This document shows, piece by piece, positions 51,010 to 54,225 of a stretch of DNA of 54,225 nucleotides. Each line of letters opens with the position of its first letter. Position 1 is the first letter of the stretch. The translations under genes and the position numbers were made by a program. The notes beneath the pieces are model-generated. The model saw nothing but the letters and a program-made list of their open reading frames with translations, was not told where the DNA came from and did no database searches. The stretch covers positions 327,327 through 381,551 of the forward strand of contig NW_003126883.1 of assembly GCF_000003605.2 (NCBI RefSeq), in the 5' to 3' direction. This stretch comes from Saccoglossus kowalevskii (lineage: Eukaryota; Hemichordata; Enteropneusta; Harrimaniidae).

Positions 51010-54000
51010 CTGATGTTAGTCAAAACATCTTTTTGTCACTCACAACAATAAACTGCATCTATTGTTCATAACAAAGTGTGAGCACTGCCATTTTGTAGGG
51101 ATTCATTAATAATTTAGAAGCGATTACTTTAAATACACTTTAATTTCCCTATATGTTCTCAAACTGTATTTTTTGGGTAAACTTACAAATAAGCAAACAA
51201 ACAAAATATAAGTATCTGGTAGTTATTATTGTTATACTTTAAAGTAACATTGTATGGTGTGAATAAAATTAATTTCAGATACATATACCCAGTGTTAAGA
51301 TAAAAAATGCCTTACTAAGATCCCAAATATACTATGTATAGGCAAACTATTAAGTCAGTGAAGAATGGTGTATTGGTCTAAACTGTTCAATAGTTTATCA
51401 AATCTTATTCTGGACATGACAGACGACAGCATAACACCCTTAAAGCATAACATGGATGAACACTTGTTAAAAATCCCAGATCAACCAAAAGTCTATTGCA
51501 GTCTCATGCTAATTGATACTCAATCCTAGACATGGTCAAATATCCTAGCAGCTGAACATTGCATTTATTTTAAATTGTAGTTGGACCTGAATACTTTGTG
51601 TTCAGACTTTATAATATAACATTTAGTTAATTCATTTTGACTCTAGGTGGCGCTATTTGTTTAAATGCATTTCATGCCGTGAATTATTTTATTATACAGG
51701 TAGCTGGAATTATAGACTGATATTAACTGGCTGGTCATTACTACCTAAATTTGCATACTTTTTAAAATTCACAACCTAGCTTTCATCCCACAAAAGTGAG
51801 GATAAATTAGAAATATTACTAGATGAAAATTACATTTCTTTTTGGTTATTCTGTAGGAGAATCTTTCAAAGAATGACCTTAATTGTGGAATGATTTGATA
51901 AAAATAAGTATGTTAAGTCAGTTTTGTGAACTTTTTTAAAAATGAGATTAAGAAACATTAAACCGAAAAGCTTAGGGCAAACCTCAAAACGTCCTGAAAG
52001 TGTAATTTTTGGTATAATTTGACGGAACATATTGTTCTGGTAAAAATAACATTGTACATGATTTTAATGCAAAAATTAATATTTTGTTTGGGCAGCTGCA
52101 TGAGTGGAGAGCCCACAAAAGTGCTCAAAACAACTTCTATAAACATTCTCCAATCTGGTATCCAACATTTGTTTTTGCAGGTCACGTTAAATTATGATTT
52201 GTTTTCTCCGGGGTGGAAAAAGAAATTATTTTAATGAGGCATAAGTTGAGTCTAAGTGACCTTTGTGGAAGTAAATGAACATGGATACACTGTTCTGAGA
52301 GAGTGTGACACATAGAGGGAAACTGTTAAAAAACACATTGTAGTAACACAGAATAATTAACAAATGTGGGGAAAAATCTCATACAGTCCCACCTAGTAAA
52401 GACAAGCAGACTGTTGAGATAGCACTGCTGTTAGCAATGCACATTTCAATTAAAGAACTGAAGCAATTGAGCAAAAATTCGAAAATATAACTTTTTATCA
52501 AAATATTCATCAAAATTAGAAAATTGAAGATATCACAAAATGAACAAATCTGAGAGAGGTCTACCTGAGGTACCTATATGTATAACATAAAAGCAATTGG
52601 ACTTGCGGTTTTCAAGAAGTCGAAAATATCACTTTTTTATCAAAAACGACAAAAATATTCATCAAAATTAGAGAATTAAATATATCATCACGAAATGGAC
52701 AAATCTGAGAGAGGTCCACATGTAGTACATAGATATGTGATATCAAAGCAATCGGATTTGCGTTTTTTAACAAGAAGTCGAAAATATCACTTTTTACCAA
52801 AAATGACAAAATATTCACCAAAAATAGAGAATTTGAGATTTTGATATGAAAGAAAGAACCATCCAAGGTACTTGCATATAAAATTTGAAAACATTCTGAC
52901 TTACGATTTTGAAGAAGTTGAAATTGTAAAGTTGACGACGACGGACAATCAGTAATATGAACAGCTCTGCTGTGTTGACAGCGTAGAATAAAAGGAAACT
53001 TACCCCGTCATTAAAATTAATTGAAAAATGTTTGTGAAGTAGATATGGATATTAGGTTTATGATTTAATGCTGTCTAAAATGAAATGAACTCAACAGTAT
53101 GAACAAATCACAGTTCCACTATAAAACATAACAAATTCAGTAGATGTTGTACAACAGAGGGGTGGTATTTGTCACCATATTGTGCTGGTAAAATAAATTA
53201 TTATATTTTAGCACTGTTTCAAACCACAAAGTGAAGTTTTGCACTTGTGTCTTGTACAATTAATAATAATGTTCCTACGACAAGACTATCACACAGCCCT
53301 AAGTAACACCAATGTCTATCTAAAATGGTGTCTGTACAGTCTAAACTTCAGCCAGAGACAGCGCCAGCCAGATTCAAAAGCCAACTGTTTTAGTCAAAAC
53401 CAAAGCAGTTAGTCAATTCACTAGCGAGTTTGCAAATTGGCTACCCCATTACTTCTGAGACTTCTGTAAACCTAATACATGTGACTATCAATCTGTTTTT
53501 TTGTTTTCCATTCAGCACTTTAATTAAATTTATCCAACCACTATTATTTTTCTGTGAAACTGCTTATAAACGAGTAAAATTATATTTTGAAATAGTAGCA
53601 CAGTTTTTACCCTGCCTGTAATGCCTAGCGCCCTCATGCAATTTACTTGACTCTTGGGAACTTTTATATACATGTAGTTCATTTTGTATTCTATGCATTA
53701 ACACAGTTTATGTAATATTAACAAGAAACAAGCATTTTTAAGCATTTTTTCTGCTTAAATTTTAGCTAGTATTTTTGTCCACCTATGTTTGCTGATATTG
53801 CATGTTTTTTTTGGGGGGGGATGGAGTTCTAAGCTAAATAAAGAGCAGTGCTCCCATATGCCTATGTCTACTGGGTAATCATATATTTCTATGTATTCAA
53901 TTGAACAGTGTTCACAGATGAGTTTGTATGTTGGTATATGTTCAAATAAGTGCCTTGCAATAGGTTAAAACTAGTTTGTAACATTGAACTATTAGCCATC

Positions 54001-54080
54001 ACGGCTAAAAAATTTGCCAAAAAATCCATTTAACAGCTAAATCTGTTTTCAACTGTTTTCAGAGATATAAAACGTAACTC
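51010..54080. other. Downstream intergenic or intronic sequence
   Basis: No gene is recognised. Short frames here are scattered and AT-rich. The only structure seen is the repeat at 52453-52985. If the minus-strand exon at 54083 is real, part of this is its intron. Confidence 0.5.
52453..52985. repeat. Tandem repeat, about 155-bp unit, three copies
   Basis: Each copy has AAGCAAT(T/C)GGA, TTTTCAAGAAGTCGAAAATA, CACTTTTT, CAAATCTGAGAGAGGTC and ATATGT. The third is diverged and ends in GTTGACGACGACGGACAATC followed by ATGAACAGCTCTGCTGTG. This looks like the end of a dispersed repeat family. Confidence 0.75.
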
Positions 54081-54082
54081 AC

Positions 54083-54225
54083 CTCACTAAGCTGAATTTC
54101 TTATACAGGAAAGGCTCAAATAATTTCTCTGTTTTATATGTTGCTATGGCTACGGTGTGCACTTCTCTTGTGCACTTTAATGGTACACCGCCCTCTAGAG
54201 CCAAGGTCTGATGGTACATGTAGTT
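54083..54225 (-). CDS. Possible coding exon of an unidentified minus-strand gene
   Basis: From the right edge down to 54083 one minus-strand frame is open for 47 codons and ends at a strong donor, GTGAG|GTGAGTTA. The translation includes LALEGGVPLKCTREVHTVA and FEPFLYKKFSLVR, which has ordinary protein composition. I do not recognise the family. It has no start or stop inside the window, so it would be an internal exon. An open frame of this length could also occur by chance. Confidence 0.35.

Overview
The window is intron-rich, AT-rich nuclear DNA of an animal. GT-AG introns, AATAAA poly(A) signals, a tRNA-derived SINE, cut-and-paste transposon remains and a Notch ligand gene all point to a metazoan. 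The one-exon-per-EGF layout and family matches fit an invertebrate bilaterian; I cannot name the species. One assembly gap (N run) lies at 43615-43876.

Four protein genes can be rebuilt exon by exon with consistent splice phases. (1) 122-28179, minus: WDR81, a BEACH/WD40 endosomal protein, 25 exons seen, with only the last ~40 residues missing beyond the left edge. (2) 31368-41338, plus: a Jagged/Serrate-type Notch ligand of 19 exons and 846 codons, with signal peptide, MNNL, DSL, only seven EGF repeats, a von Willebrand C/cysteine-rich region, one membrane span and a tail. (3) 41971-45328 (5' UTR exon near 46735), minus: COA6, a twin-CX9C-type cytochrome c oxidase assembly factor, 76 aa. (4) 47263-50572, plus: NAA30, catalytic subunit of the NatC N-terminal acetyltransferase, 306 aa. 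A possible fifth gene shows one open, spliced-looking segment on the minus strand at the right edge (54083-54225).

Neighbouring genes alternate in strand. WDR81 and the Jagged gene are head-to-head across ~3.2 kb; the Jagged gene and COA6 are tail-to-tail with stop codons 632 bp apart; COA6 and NAA30 are head-to-head from a compact promoter holding two inverted ETS-type sites and a TISU/YY1-type ATGGCGG element. The genes have unrelated jobs (endosome maturation, Notch signalling, respiratory assembly, protein acetylation), so I infer no pathway cluster.

The most unusual content is in the introns. WDR81 carries at least six tandem arrays (units of 18, 26, 42, 45, 47 and 50 bp) plus a long CA tract. 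Two arrays (42 and 45 bp units) abut 5' splice sites, and their units resemble the adjoining exon end plus donor, as if seeded from an exon-intron junction. The 50-bp array repeats an AG|GT motif on the gene's sense strand about thirty times. The Jagged ligand is odd in having few EGF repeats and a DSL loop lacking the usual Notch-contact residues.
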